Source of the DNA: an uncultured Finegoldia sp.
Lineage (GTDB): Bacteria; Bacillota; Clostridia; Tissierellales; Peptoniphilaceae
Assembly: GCF_947252345.1 (NCBI RefSeq)
Contig: NZ_CAMXVC010000023.1
Location: forward strand, 1 to 31,504
Direction of reading: 5' to 3'
DNA: 31,504 nucleotides
The notes beneath the pieces were generated by a model. The model ran no database searches and was not told the origin of the DNA. It worked only from the letters and a program-made list of their open reading frames with translations. Shown piece after piece: positions 6,555 through 13,577 of this stretch (positions are counted from its first letter, which is position 1; every line of letters starts with the position of its first letter). The position numbers and the translations under genes are program-made.

Positions 6555-7739
6555 ATGAAGAGTATTAAAAAATTAATACCCTTGATGTTAATACTTACAA
6601 TTGTATTTCAACCGGCACTATCAACAGCGGACTCGAGATTGGGATTTGAAGACAAGGTAAAATCGTATTACACAATCGAACAAGAATATTCACAAGAATT
6701 GTTGAATTACAACGAAAACAAACCGCTTGCAATAGCATCACTTACGAAAATCATGACTTATGTGTTGGTTATGGAAGATATCCACGCAAACAAGTACAAG
6801 TTAGACGACAAAATCAAAATTCAAACACAATACTCAAAGCCCGAAGCAAGCACCATGCAGCTTAAAAAAGGCGAAGAGTTGACTGTAAATGATTTGATAA
6901 GGGGAATGATGATAGTCAGCGGCAACGACGCTGCAGATGAATTGGCAATCAAATCAGAAGGCTCTGTTCAAAAATTCGTCAAAAGAATGAACAAAAAAGC
7001 AGCAGAACTTGAGCTAGATTCAGCGAAGTTCTACACGGCATCTGGTTATCCCGAAAACGACAAGGACAATTTGATGAGCGCAAAAGATTTGGCGAAGTTG
7101 ACGAGCTACACTATCAATAATTTCCCACAAGTGCTCAACTACACAAAAACACAAAAACTATCAATGCCACAAAGAAAATACGAGGCAACGAGCACGATAC
7201 CGTTCTTGGGCAAAATCGACGGAGTAGATGGATTCAAAACTGGAACGACAGAAAAGGCGGGATACTGCTTGATAACCACGATGAATTTGAAACCGAACGA
7301 TTCAAAACACAAAGTCATTTCGGTCTTGATGGGCGCTCCTACGAAATACGACAGAAACACTTACCAAAAAATAATGCTCGAATATGTCAGAAACTCTTTC
7401 GAGCCAATGAAAATATTGGACAGAGAAAAGCCAATCGAGACGAAAATTGTCAACAGCGTTGTCGATGGAAAAGTTGAAATATTTCCAACAGAAGACGTAT
7501 CCATTTTGTACAACAACAAAACAGGTCTGCAAGAAAAATTGGACATCAAAAAAGATTTGAAAGCGCCTTTGAAGAAAGGACAAATCGTCGGTAAAATCGT
7601 AATCGACACAGGAAAAGGCGATACCAGAGAAGTCAGCCTTGTAGTCAACAAATCCTACGAAAAAGCAGACACAATGACTAGAATAAAAAGAAGTGCAGCA
7701 TACACATACGAACTATTATCTGCACTGCTACAATCATAA
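6555..7739 (+). CDS. Secreted D-alanyl-D-alanine carboxypeptidase with PBP5-type C-terminus
   Basis: A 394-residue DacA/DacF-type penicillin-binding protein. A signal peptide (about 1-26, cleavage plausible near STA-DS) precedes the S11 catalytic domain with S62-L-T-K65, S122-G-N124 and K228-T-G230. A beta-rich domain follows (about 295-370, PBP5_C-like), then a C-terminal segment (MTRIKRSAAYTYELLSALLQ) that could be the amphipathic membrane-anchoring helix of this class. It would remove the terminal D-Ala of stem pentapeptides. GAGGTGAG (6545-6552) precedes ATG 6555, eight bases after the glycosyltransferase stop, so the two are co-transcribed and perhaps coupled. Confidence 0.9.
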   Translation: MKSIKKLIPLMLILTIVFQPALSTADSRLGFEDKVKSYYTIEQEYSQELLNYNENKPLAIASLTKIMTYVLVMEDIHANKYKLDDKIKIQTQYSKPEASTMQLKKGEELTVNDLIRGMMIVSGNDAADELAIKSEGSVQKFVKRMNKKAAELELDSAKFYTASGYPENDKDNLMSAKDLAKLTSYTINNFPQVLNYTKTQKLSMPQRKYEATSTIPFLGKIDGVDGFKTGTTEKAGYCLITTMNLKPNDSKHKVISVLMGAPTKYDRNTYQKIMLEYVRNSFEPMKILDREKPIETKIVNSVVDGKVEIFPTEDVSILYNNKTGLQEKLDIKKDLKAPLKKGQIVGKIVIDTGKGDTREVSLVVNKSYEKADTMTRIKRSAAYTYELLSALLQS

Positions 7740-7758
7740 ACCGATTAAATTCGGTTTA
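7737..7758 (+). other. Hairpin between the peptidase gene and the tRNA
   Basis: TAAACCGA (7737-7744, starting at the stop codon) pairs perfectly with TCGGTTTA (7751-7758), 6-nt loop. No T-run follows; the tRNA starts five bases later. It reads better as an mRNA 3' end or tRNA-processing element than as an efficient terminator. Confidence 0.4.
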
Positions 7759-7762
7759 ACAA

Positions 7763-7838
7763 GCTCCCATAATTAAGCAGGATATAATCCTCCCCTCCTA
7801 AGGGAGATTCCTCGGTTCGAATCCGGGTGGGAGTACCA
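7763..7838 (+). tRNA. tRNA-Arg (anticodon CCT), CCA encoded
   Basis: A 76-nt cloverleaf. Acceptor GCTCCCA/TGGGAGT; D stem ATTA/TAAT; anticodon stem CTCCC/GGGAG with loop CTCCTAA and anticodon CCT (7797-7799), reading AGG; T stem CTCGG/CCGGG around TTCGAAT; discriminator A7835 and encoded CCA (7836-7838). No convincing promoter lies in the 23 bp after the peptidase gene (a TACAAT at 7729-7734 lacks a -35), so it may be processed from the upstream transcript. Confidence 0.93.
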
Positions 7839-7841
7839 AAA

Positions 7842-7871
7842 AACCTTGAACGAGTTGTTCAAGGTTTTTTT
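7842..7871 (+). terminator. Intrinsic terminator after tRNA-Arg
   Basis: AACCTTGAAC (7842-7851) and GTTCAAGGTT (7857-7866) form a perfect 10-bp stem with a 5-nt loop, running into T's to 7871. First strong terminator after the serS T-box. Confidence 0.9.
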
Positions 7872-7928
7872 ATGTTAAAAAATACGTCGAAAATCAAAAA
7901 ATAAACGAGAGTGTTTTAGAAAAAATTG

Positions 7929-7957
7929 TTGTTTATCGGACAAATTTATGGTAAAAT
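7929..7957 (+). promoter_or_regulatory. Promoter of brnQ
   Basis: TTGTTT (7929-7934), a 17-nt spacer and TAAAAT (7952-7957) with an extended -10 TG (TGG). The start would leave a leader of about 38 nt with no obvious structure. Confidence 0.6.
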
Positions 7958-8001
7958 TGTAAAATATGATAAAAAATTAAAATAATTATACAGAGGTAAT
8001 G

Positions 8002-9279
8002 ATGAAAAATAAAAAATTAATATTTGTAAGTGGGTTTGCACTCTTCTCGATGTTTTTCGGGGCGGGGAATTTGATTTTTCCGCCGTACTTGGGAAACAAA
8101 GTCGGAGAGCAGTATTTGGTGGCGACGATTGGATTTTTGTTGAGCTCTGTGGGGCTCGTTTTTCTCGGATTGCTTGCAGCTACAAAATGCGGAGGAACAA
8201 TCGAGAAAATAGCGAACACAATCAGTCCGAAATTTTCCGTGGTTTTTTCCACGATAATAATGCTTGCAATTGGACCTGGACTTGCAATACCGAGAACCGC
8301 AGCGACAACTGTCGAAGTACTTCAAAAAGGATTCATCAAAGATTCCAACTCGATTTTACTGACAGTATTGTTTTTCGTTGTGGTGTATTTATTTGTCAGA
8401 AAACCAAACACGATAATATCCAGTTTGGGAAAAATACTGACTCCTATTTTGATAACAATACTTGTACTGATAATTTTCAAAGGAATCATCCTACCGGTTG
8501 CAAAGCCCGTTGACACGCACCAAATCCAAGTATTCCAAAAAAGCTTTGAAGAAGGATACCAGACGATGGACGCGTTGGCATCTTTAGTGTTCGCCATAGT
8601 CGTGACAAAAGGATTTATGCAAAGTGGAATTAAAGACGAGGACGAAATCAAAAATTACACGATAAAATCTGCGATAATCGCATCCATTGGGCTTTGTTTT
8701 GTCTACGGAGGACTTTTGTTTATCGGTGCGACGACATCGAATTTGAATCTGGGCAAAATGGAGCGAATCGAACTTTTACTCTACATTTGCAACCAACAAC
8801 TCGGCATCGTCGGCAAACTGTTGATATGCCTAGCGATGGTACTCGCCTGTCTCACAACGGCGATTGGACTTACAACGACAGTCGGACATTTCTTCGCTGA
8901 TATGTTCCACGAAAGAACAAACGGAGTGATATCGTACGATGTGATAATAATAATCTCGACGGTTTTCAGTGCGTTTTTTGCAGTAGTCGGCGTAGAAAAA
9001 ATCCTCAAAATATCGGCGCCAATACTGTCGGCGATATATCCTGTTGCAATCGTGTTGATATTGTTGAACTTGTTCAAAAAAGACACATTTGACAAAAATG
9101 TCAAACTTGGAGCAATCATAGGCGCATCAATTTTTGGATTTTTAATTCTTCTCAACAGCTTTAAACTGGATTTTGGATTGCTGAAACTAATCGAATCGGC
9201 ATTTCCAGCTCAAATCAAAAGCTTTATATGGATAATCCCGGCGTTTGTTGGCGGAATCATTGGAAAATTCAAAAAATAG
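8002..9279 (+). CDS. brnQ: Branched-chain amino acid transport system II carrier protein
   Basis: A roughly 425-residue membrane protein of the LIVCS family, which imports Leu, Ile and Val with a cation. It opens with the family's N-terminal pattern (FVSGFALFSMFFGAGNLIFPP) and continues with about 12 hydrophobic segments to the usual length. I favour ATG 8002 over ATG 7999: AGAGG (7992-7996) then sits five bases upstream instead of two. Monocistronic with its own promoter. Asp codons are mixed (6 GAC, 4 GAT), typical of other non-ribosomal genes in this window but unlike the ABC cassette downstream. Confidence 0.93.
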   Translation: MKNKKLIFVSGFALFSMFFGAGNLIFPPYLGNKVGEQYLVATIGFLLSSVGLVFLGLLAATKCGGTIEKIANTISPKFSVVFSTIIMLAIGPGLAIPRTAATTVEVLQKGFIKDSNSILLTVLFFVVVYLFVRKPNTIISSLGKILTPILITILVLIIFKGIILPVAKPVDTHQIQVFQKSFEEGYQTMDALASLVFAIVVTKGFMQSGIKDEDEIKNYTIKSAIIASIGLCFVYGGLLFIGATTSNLNLGKMERIELLLYICNQQLGIVGKLLICLAMVLACLTTAIGLTTTVGHFFADMFHERTNGVISYDVIIIISTVFSAFFAVVGVEKILKISAPILSAIYPVAIVLILLNLFKKDTFDKNVKLGAIIGASIFGFLILLNSFKLDFGLLKLIESAFPAQIKSFIWIIPAFVGGIIGKFKK

Positions 9280-9285
9280 AGCAAA

Positions 9286-9332
9286 TTGTAACTATAATGT
9301 AATACATTATACAATGCAATATATGGTATAAT
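9286..9332 (+). promoter_or_regulatory. Promoter and 19-bp palindromic operator candidate
   Basis: TATAATGTA (9293-9301) and TACATTATA (9303-9311) form a perfect inverted repeat around A9302. Promoter options overlap it: TTGTAA (9286-9291) with TACAAT (9310-9315) at 18 nt, or an extended-10 promoter TGGTATAAT (9324-9332) just downstream. The dyad lacks a T-run, so an operator is likelier than a brnQ terminator. Confidence 0.5.
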
Positions 9333-9349
9333 ATTGTCGAGGTGAGAAA

Positions 9350-9703
9350 ATGTTCAAAAACTTGATTAAAATTAAGAAAGATATGCCGACACTTCTCTAC
9401 GCTTTTTTCGACAGACAAACACCATTGATATCGAAAATACTGCTGGCAGTCTCCGTCTTGTACGTAGTCTGTCCGGTTGATTTTGTGCCCGATTTCGTAG
9501 CTGGATTCGGGATAGTGGACGATTTGATAATCGCACCATCACTCATTCTCGCAGCGAAAAAATTTGTCCCATTAGACATAATCTCGAACAGCGAACAAAA
9601 AGCAGAACAGCTCAAAGAAAGACTAAAAACAACCGCAGTGCTAATCACAGCAGCCACAATGCTCGTGATAGGATGGGGACTCTACAAAATAATAGCAAAA
9701 TAA
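9350..9703 (+). CDS. DUF1232 (YkvA-like) membrane protein
   Basis: A 117-residue protein with the DUF1232 core: a hydrophobic segment ending in VVCPVDFVPDFVAGFGIVDDLII (about 38-61, matching the family's SPIDLIPD...GYLDD pattern) and a second membrane segment near the C-terminus (about 92-113). Function of the family is not established. GAGGTGA (9339-9345) lies four bases before ATG 9350. It has its own promoter overlapping a palindrome and ends in a strong terminator, so it is likely monocistronic. Confidence 0.82.
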   Translation: MFKNLIKIKKDMPTLLYAFFDRQTPLISKILLAVSVLYVVCPVDFVPDFVAGFGIVDDLIIAPSLILAAKKFVPLDIISNSEQKAEQLKERLKTTAVLITAATMLVIGWGLYKIIAK

Positions 9704-9742
9704 CCACAACAGCGTGCAAAAATGTGCGCTGTTATTTTTGTG
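9701..9742 (+). repeat. Stop-codon/terminator repeat, copy A
   Basis: Starting with the stop codon TAA, this stretch is repeated almost exactly at 12762-12801 (one substitution and a 2-nt indel), same orientation. It contains an 11-bp hairpin, AACAGCGTGCA (9708-9718) with TGTGCGCTGTT (9723-9733), and ATTTTT after it, so it is a working intrinsic terminator for the DUF1232 gene. Confidence 0.88.
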
Positions 9743-10061
9743 ATTGGAATAGTTGTCGGTACTTACAAAAAAAGTTATATATTGTATTTTTCAATAAATA
9801 AAAGCAAAAATCAAAGTGAAATCGATTATTAAACGCATCTTAATGAATAAAAAACTAGATTTACGAATTAAATAAGCAATTATTCAATCACAAAAAACAT
9901 ATATATTAATAAAAATCTATGAATAATTTATTGACAAATCTAATAAATTAATTTGCGAAAAGGTTACATTTCATAAAATATGATAAACTAAACTAAACGA
10001 ATATTAACGTTAAAAACATATTAAATTAAATATTTATAAATTTATATTGAACGGGTGCTAA
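9743..10061. other. AT-rich gene-free stretch upstream of the ABC importer
   Basis: About 320 bp, much richer in A+T than its neighbours, with no ORF that has a ribosome binding site. A TTGACA at 9931-9936 has no good -10 at 16-18 nt, and a TTAACGTTAA palindrome lies at 10004-10013. I could not place the promoter of the importer with confidence. No riboswitch class was recognised. Confidence 0.6.
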
Positions 10062-10847
10062 ATGAGTTATATTAAAGTTGAGAACCTTGAATTTGCATAT
10101 GAAAATAATTCAAAAAAAATATTAGAAGGTTTGAACCTAAGTGTAGATTTTGCAGAATTTGTATGTATTTTAGGCAAATCGGGTTGTGGAAAAAGCACGT
10201 TACTAAGGCTTTTATCTGGACTTGAATCGCCTACTAGAGGTAGCATTAAGTTAAAAGAAAAAGAAATTATGGATGCAGGTTTAGATAGGGCTGTTGTTTT
10301 CCAAGATTATGGGTTGTTCCCTTGGTTTAGTGCTGGTGATAATATATCATTGGCGTTGAAACAAAAATATCCACAAAAAACAAAATCAGAAATCAAAAAA
10401 ATGGCGATTGAAGCATTGAATAGCGTAGGTTTGGAAGCTGATATATATGGGAAATTGCCAAAAGAACTGTCCGGAGGTATGCAACAAAGGTGTGCAATTG
10501 CTCAGGCGTTTTCTCTGGATTCTGAAGTTTTGCTAATGGACGAGCCTTTTGGTGCAATTGATGCAGTTACGAGGTCGAATCTTCAAGAATTAATAATCAA
10601 TTTGTACAATAAATCGTTAGAAAAGAAGACTGTTTTCTTCGTGACACATGATGTTGATGAGGCTATTTTGCTTGCAAATAGAATTATTGTACTAGGTCAA
10701 TCTCCTAGTAAGATTATTTTTGATATGAAGTTAGATAAGTCGACCATTATGACGAGAGAAAATCAATTTAATGATAAAAAAATGATTGAACTTAGAAATC
10801 TTTTGATTAAAAAAATCAATGAAGATATATCGAAGAAATTAAAGTAA
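10062..10847 (+). CDS. ABC transporter ATPase, nitrate/sulfonate/taurine type
   Basis: A 261-residue ATP-binding subunit with all motifs intact: Walker A G38-KSGCGKS-T46, Q-loop Q81 in VFQDYGLFPW, signature LSGGMQQR (136-143), Walker B VLLMDEP (156-162) and H-loop H196. The Q-loop context (DYGLFPW) and length fit the SsuB/TauB/NrtD group. It energises import by the lipoprotein and permease encoded next. Asp codons are 14 GAT to 1 GAC, a bias different from brnQ. The start ATG 10062 has only a weak GGGTG (10053-10057). Confidence 0.9.
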   Translation: MSYIKVENLEFAYENNSKKILEGLNLSVDFAEFVCILGKSGCGKSTLLRLLSGLESPTRGSIKLKEKEIMDAGLDRAVVFQDYGLFPWFSAGDNISLALKQKYPQKTKSEIKKMAIEALNSVGLEADIYGKLPKELSGGMQQRCAIAQAFSLDSEVLLMDEPFGAIDAVTRSNLQELIINLYNKSLEKKTVFFVTHDVDEAILLANRIIVLGQSPSKIIFDMKLDKSTIMTRENQFNDKKMIELRNLLIKKINEDISKKLK

Positions 10848-10889
10848 TCTATTAATTTAGTTTACATATAAAAATCATGGAGGGATTTT

Positions 10890-11996
10890 ATGAAAAAGAA
10901 ATTATTAATTGCAGTAGGTCTTATTTTTTGCTTGATATTAGCTTCTTGTTCTAATAAAAATGAAAACAAACCTAGTGAAAACACAGCAAATAAGACTGAA
11001 GAAAAAAAGGACGATTCAAAAAATGATAAGAAAGAAACAGTCGTTAAATGGAATTATGGAACTAGTGGAAATGTTTTAGTTACAATTGCCGAACAAAAAG
11101 GATACTTTAAAGATGAAGGTATTAAAATTGAGCCGGTATTTGCTACTGAAAATGCTGATGCCTTATCGCTTTTAGCATCTGACAAGGTAGATGTAGTATC
11201 AAATTCAGGTACTTCTAATCCTTTGCAACAAATCTCTGCAGGTGTTGACCTTCAAATTTTTGGGGGACATATGTTAAATGGAGCAATGCCTGTAATTGCA
11301 AAAAAAGGAACGAAATGGAACGGTGTAAAAGATTTAGTCGGTAAAAAAGCAGCTATTAACCCTCAGTATTACGCATTTACAGGAGCTTTGATGGATGCGG
11401 GAGTAAAAGACCCATTGAAAGCGGTAGATTGGGTACAAATTACTAAATACAATGATGCTTTGGCAGCGGTTGTTAGAGGTGAAGTTGACTATGCTCTTTT
11501 AGGAACACAACAAAACCAAGCTGTAAAAAATATGAAAGATGTAGACATAGTTACCTACCAAAGTGATGTAATGCCTAACTATTCTTGTTGTAGATTGGTA
11601 GCCAAGACAAAGTATATCAAAGAAAATCCAGAGACTATTAAGGCTATTTTAAGGGCGTTAATAAGAGCACAACAATACTATGAAAAAAATAAGAAAGAGG
11701 CTGTCCATATGCTTGCTAAACAAATAAAAGCTGATGATTCATTTGTAGCGGCTTATATGTTGGATAAACATTATGTAGTTCACATTGACCCATTGAAAAA
11801 AGGAGTTAAAAGAGCTTGGAACATTTTGGACAAGACTAATTTCCTTGACGCAAAAGCTAAATCTATAAATATTGATGAAAAAATAAATACAGAATTATAC
11901 AAAGAAGCTTTACAAGAAACTAAAGAAAAATACGGTAAAGAAGACCCAGAATTTTATAATGGACTAGAAAAATTCTTTGAAGAAAACGACAAATAG
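10890..11996 (+). CDS. ABC substrate-binding lipoprotein, NMT1/SsuA-like
   Basis: A 368-residue extracellular binding protein. The signal peptide ends in lipobox L-A-S-C with Cys20 for lipidation, followed by a low-complexity Asn/Lys/Glu/Asp linker to about residue 50. The remainder has the NMT1/SsuA pattern: an opening strand, then VTIAEQKGYFKDEGIKIEPV, and the ADALSLLASDKVDVV segment typical of binders for sulfonates, taurine, nitrate or thiamine-pyrimidine precursors. The ligand cannot be named from sequence. GGAGGG precedes ATG 10890, and the gene lies 42 nt after the ATPase without a terminator. Confidence 0.88.
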   Translation: MKKKLLIAVGLIFCLILASCSNKNENKPSENTANKTEEKKDDSKNDKKETVVKWNYGTSGNVLVTIAEQKGYFKDEGIKIEPVFATENADALSLLASDKVDVVSNSGTSNPLQQISAGVDLQIFGGHMLNGAMPVIAKKGTKWNGVKDLVGKKAAINPQYYAFTGALMDAGVKDPLKAVDWVQITKYNDALAAVVRGEVDYALLGTQQNQAVKNMKDVDIVTYQSDVMPNYSCCRLVAKTKYIKENPETIKAILRALIRAQQYYEKNKKEAVHMLAKQIKADDSFVAAYMLDKHYVVHIDPLKKGVKRAWNILDKTNFLDAKAKSINIDEKINTELYKEALQETKEKYGKEDPEFYNGLEKFFEENDK

Positions 11997-12005
11997 AGGT
12001 AAGTT

Positions 12006-12764
12006 TTGAATAAAGTAAAAGAATTTATCCGGAAGTATTGGATTACCACTTTAATATTTGTTTCGTTAATCGTATTGTACGTTTTTTTGACAGATAAAAA
12101 AATGGTAAACCCTTATCTTTTTCCAAGTAAAGAAGCAATTGCGCAAGCATTTCAAGAAGACAAATCAGTATTGCTTATAAATATGTTTTCTTCGTTTGGA
12201 TTAATGATTCCATCGATAATATTATCTTTGATTATAGCAATAGGCTTAGGAACTTTACTGGGAATGAGTGAAAGATTGAGAGAGATTTTTCATCCTGTAA
12301 TTTATGCGTTTAGCGTTATTCCTTCGATTTTACTATCTCCATTTGTATTAATGCTAGCACCGAATTTGTGGTCAGCATCCTTGTTCTTGATTATTTATGG
12401 AACTGTGTGGACAACTATTTTTGCAACTATAACAGGAATAATGACAATCGATAAAAGATATCTGGACAAGGCGAGAACTTTAGAAATCAAAGGATTTGAT
12501 AGGCTTGTTAAAGTCATTCTTCCAGCGGCAAGCCCATCTATTCTTGCAGGATTTGTAAGTTCACTTAGAAGTACATTCGTAATGTTGGTCTATGCGGAAA
12601 TGTATGGTTCAAAATATGGCATGGGATTTTTTGTGAAGAAGTATACGGATTTTGGACTTTTTAATCATGCTTGGGTAGGATTTATATTCTTGGTAATAGT
12701 TTTAGTTATTGTAATGCAAATATTCGAATTAATAAAAAAGAGAATATTGAGTTGGACAATTTAA
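12006..12764 (+). CDS. ABC transporter permease, SsuC/TauC type
   Basis: A 252-residue inner-membrane permease with about six membrane segments and the cytoplasmic coupling (EAA-type) loop around TIDKRYLDKARTLEIKGFDRLVKVILPAASP. Translation begins at TTG 12006, five bases after AGAGGT (11995-12000), nine nt after the lipoprotein stop, so translation is probably coupled. A single permease gene implies a homodimer. The gene ends in the second copy of the terminator repeat. Confidence 0.9.
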   Translation: MNKVKEFIRKYWITTLIFVSLIVLYVFLTDKKMVNPYLFPSKEAIAQAFQEDKSVLLINMFSSFGLMIPSIILSLIIAIGLGTLLGMSERLREIFHPVIYAFSVIPSILLSPFVLMLAPNLWSASLFLIIYGTVWTTIFATITGIMTIDKRYLDKARTLEIKGFDRLVKVILPAASPSILAGFVSSLRSTFVMLVYAEMYGSKYGMGFFVKKYTDFGLFNHAWVGFIFLVIVLVIVMQIFELIKKRILSWTI

Positions 12765-12801
12765 CCACAACAGCGTGCAAAATTGTGCGCTGTTTTTTGT
12801 G
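12762..12801 (+). repeat. Stop-codon/terminator repeat, copy B
   Basis: Near-identical to 9701-9742. Hairpin AACAGCGTGCA (12769-12779) with TGTGCGCTGTT (12784-12794), then six T's. Similarity starts at the TAA stop codon and fades right after the T-run, so the repeat is confined to stop codon plus terminator. Confidence 0.88.
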
Positions 12802-12945
12802 TGTAAAAGCTCTTGAAAATTTCGAAAATTATTTCAAAATATTTTCGATAAAACTGATTTTATTCCGGGCTATTTTATTATATAATAAGGAAGGAATATT
12901 TTTTGTAAAAATTTTAGAATTTTCACAAAAAAACTCCCAAAAGTG
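12802..12945. other. AT-rich gene-free region with an imperfect A/T hairpin
   Basis: No supported gene. TTTTTTGT (12899-12906) pairs with ACAAAAAA (12925-12932) and, after one A/C mismatch, AAAATT (12908-12913) with AATTTT (12918-12923) around loop TTAG, ending 13 bp before the S10 promoter. It could serve as a terminator in either direction or as AT-rich upstream promoter DNA. A TATAAT at 12881-12886 lacks a -35. Confidence 0.5.
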
Positions 12946-12974
12946 TTGACAATGTGTGGCTAACATTGTATAAT
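12946..12974 (+). promoter_or_regulatory. Consensus promoter of the S10-spc-alpha operon
   Basis: Perfect TTGACA (12946-12951), exactly 17 nt, perfect TATAAT (12969-12974), with A/T-rich DNA upstream. Only full-consensus promoter in the window, fitting the translation supercluster behind it. Confidence 0.92.
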
Positions 12975-12980
12975 ACCAGT

Positions 12981-13180
12981 TGTGCCTAAAGTTAATGAGC
13001 GTAGAAGTGGAAGGTTGCTCGGAGAAAGTGATTAATCTTCCGAGGTAATTTTCACCGAGAAGTCCTACAAGATTAGGGCGATGGGTTAAACTTTTTAAAA
13101 AAGTTTTTTAAATTTTAGGTGACTGTACACCCGGGAGGGTGTATGAATATAACCCAGCAAGACGCTTCTTCAAAAATACA
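12981..13180 (+). promoter_or_regulatory. Structured leader of the S10 operon
   Basis: The untranslated leader is about 215 nt. Domain 1: CCTAA (12985-12989) with TTAGG (13073-13077), GTAG (13001-13004) with CTAC (13065-13068), CTCGGA (13018-13023) with TCCGAG (13039-13044). Domain 2: TGGGTTA (13082-13088) with TAACCCA (13150-13156), enclosing AACTTT/AAAGTT (13089-13105) followed by six T's, and TACACCC/GGGTGTA (13126-13143) capped by a GGGA tetraloop. The T-run hairpin could attenuate transcription. In other bacteria L4 represses its operon through such a leader; whether this one binds L4 is inference. Confidence 0.6.
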
Positions 13181-13194
13181 GAGGAGGTGCCTAC

Positions 13195-13503
13195 ATGGCA
13201 AATCAAAAAATCAGAATTAGACTTAGAGCTTATGATCATGAGTTAATCGATCAATCAGCTCAAAAAATCGTTGAAGCAGCTAAGAGAACTGATGTTAAAG
13301 TATCAGGTCCTATTCCGTTGCCAACAGAAAAAGAAATTATTACAATCTTAAGAGCTGTTCACAAGTATAAGGATTCGAGAGAGCAGTTCGAACAAAGAAC
13401 ACATAAGAGATTAATCGATATCATTAATCCTAACGCAAAGACATTGGAAGCCCTTAAAAAACTTAATCTTCCTGCCGGCGTAGATATCGAAATTAAACTT
13501 TAA
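13195..13503 (+). CDS. rpsJ: 30S ribosomal protein S10 (NusE)
   Basis: 102 residues, full family length, opening ANQKIRIRLRAYDHELID as in bacterial S10. It sits in the 30S head and also acts in transcription antitermination as NusE. The internal loop around SGPIPLPTEKE is conserved. AGGAGGTG (13182-13189) lies five bases before ATG. First gene of the operon, 220 nt after the promoter -10. Confidence 0.98.
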   Translation: MANQKIRIRLRAYDHELIDQSAQKIVEAAKRTDVKVSGPIPLPTEKEIITILRAVHKYKDSREQFEQRTHKRLIDIINPNAKTLEALKKLNLPAGVDIEIKL

Positions 13504-13577
13504 TCTTAGTATGATTGTAAAGCAATCCGCTGTAAGTAAATTTTAATGTGGATATCACACTATAGGAGGTGTACTCA

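Noticed and set aside
9931..9959. TTGACA at 9931 as promoter of the ABC genes
   Set aside because: No acceptable -10 at 16-18 nt (the sequence there reads TGCGAA); left unassigned.
10040..10070. Possible thiamine (TPP) riboswitch because of GGGTGCTAAATGAG before the ABC ATPase
   Set aside because: Only this short stretch matches; the CUGAGA core and the paired arms of the TPP aptamer are absent, and the motif overlaps the start codon.
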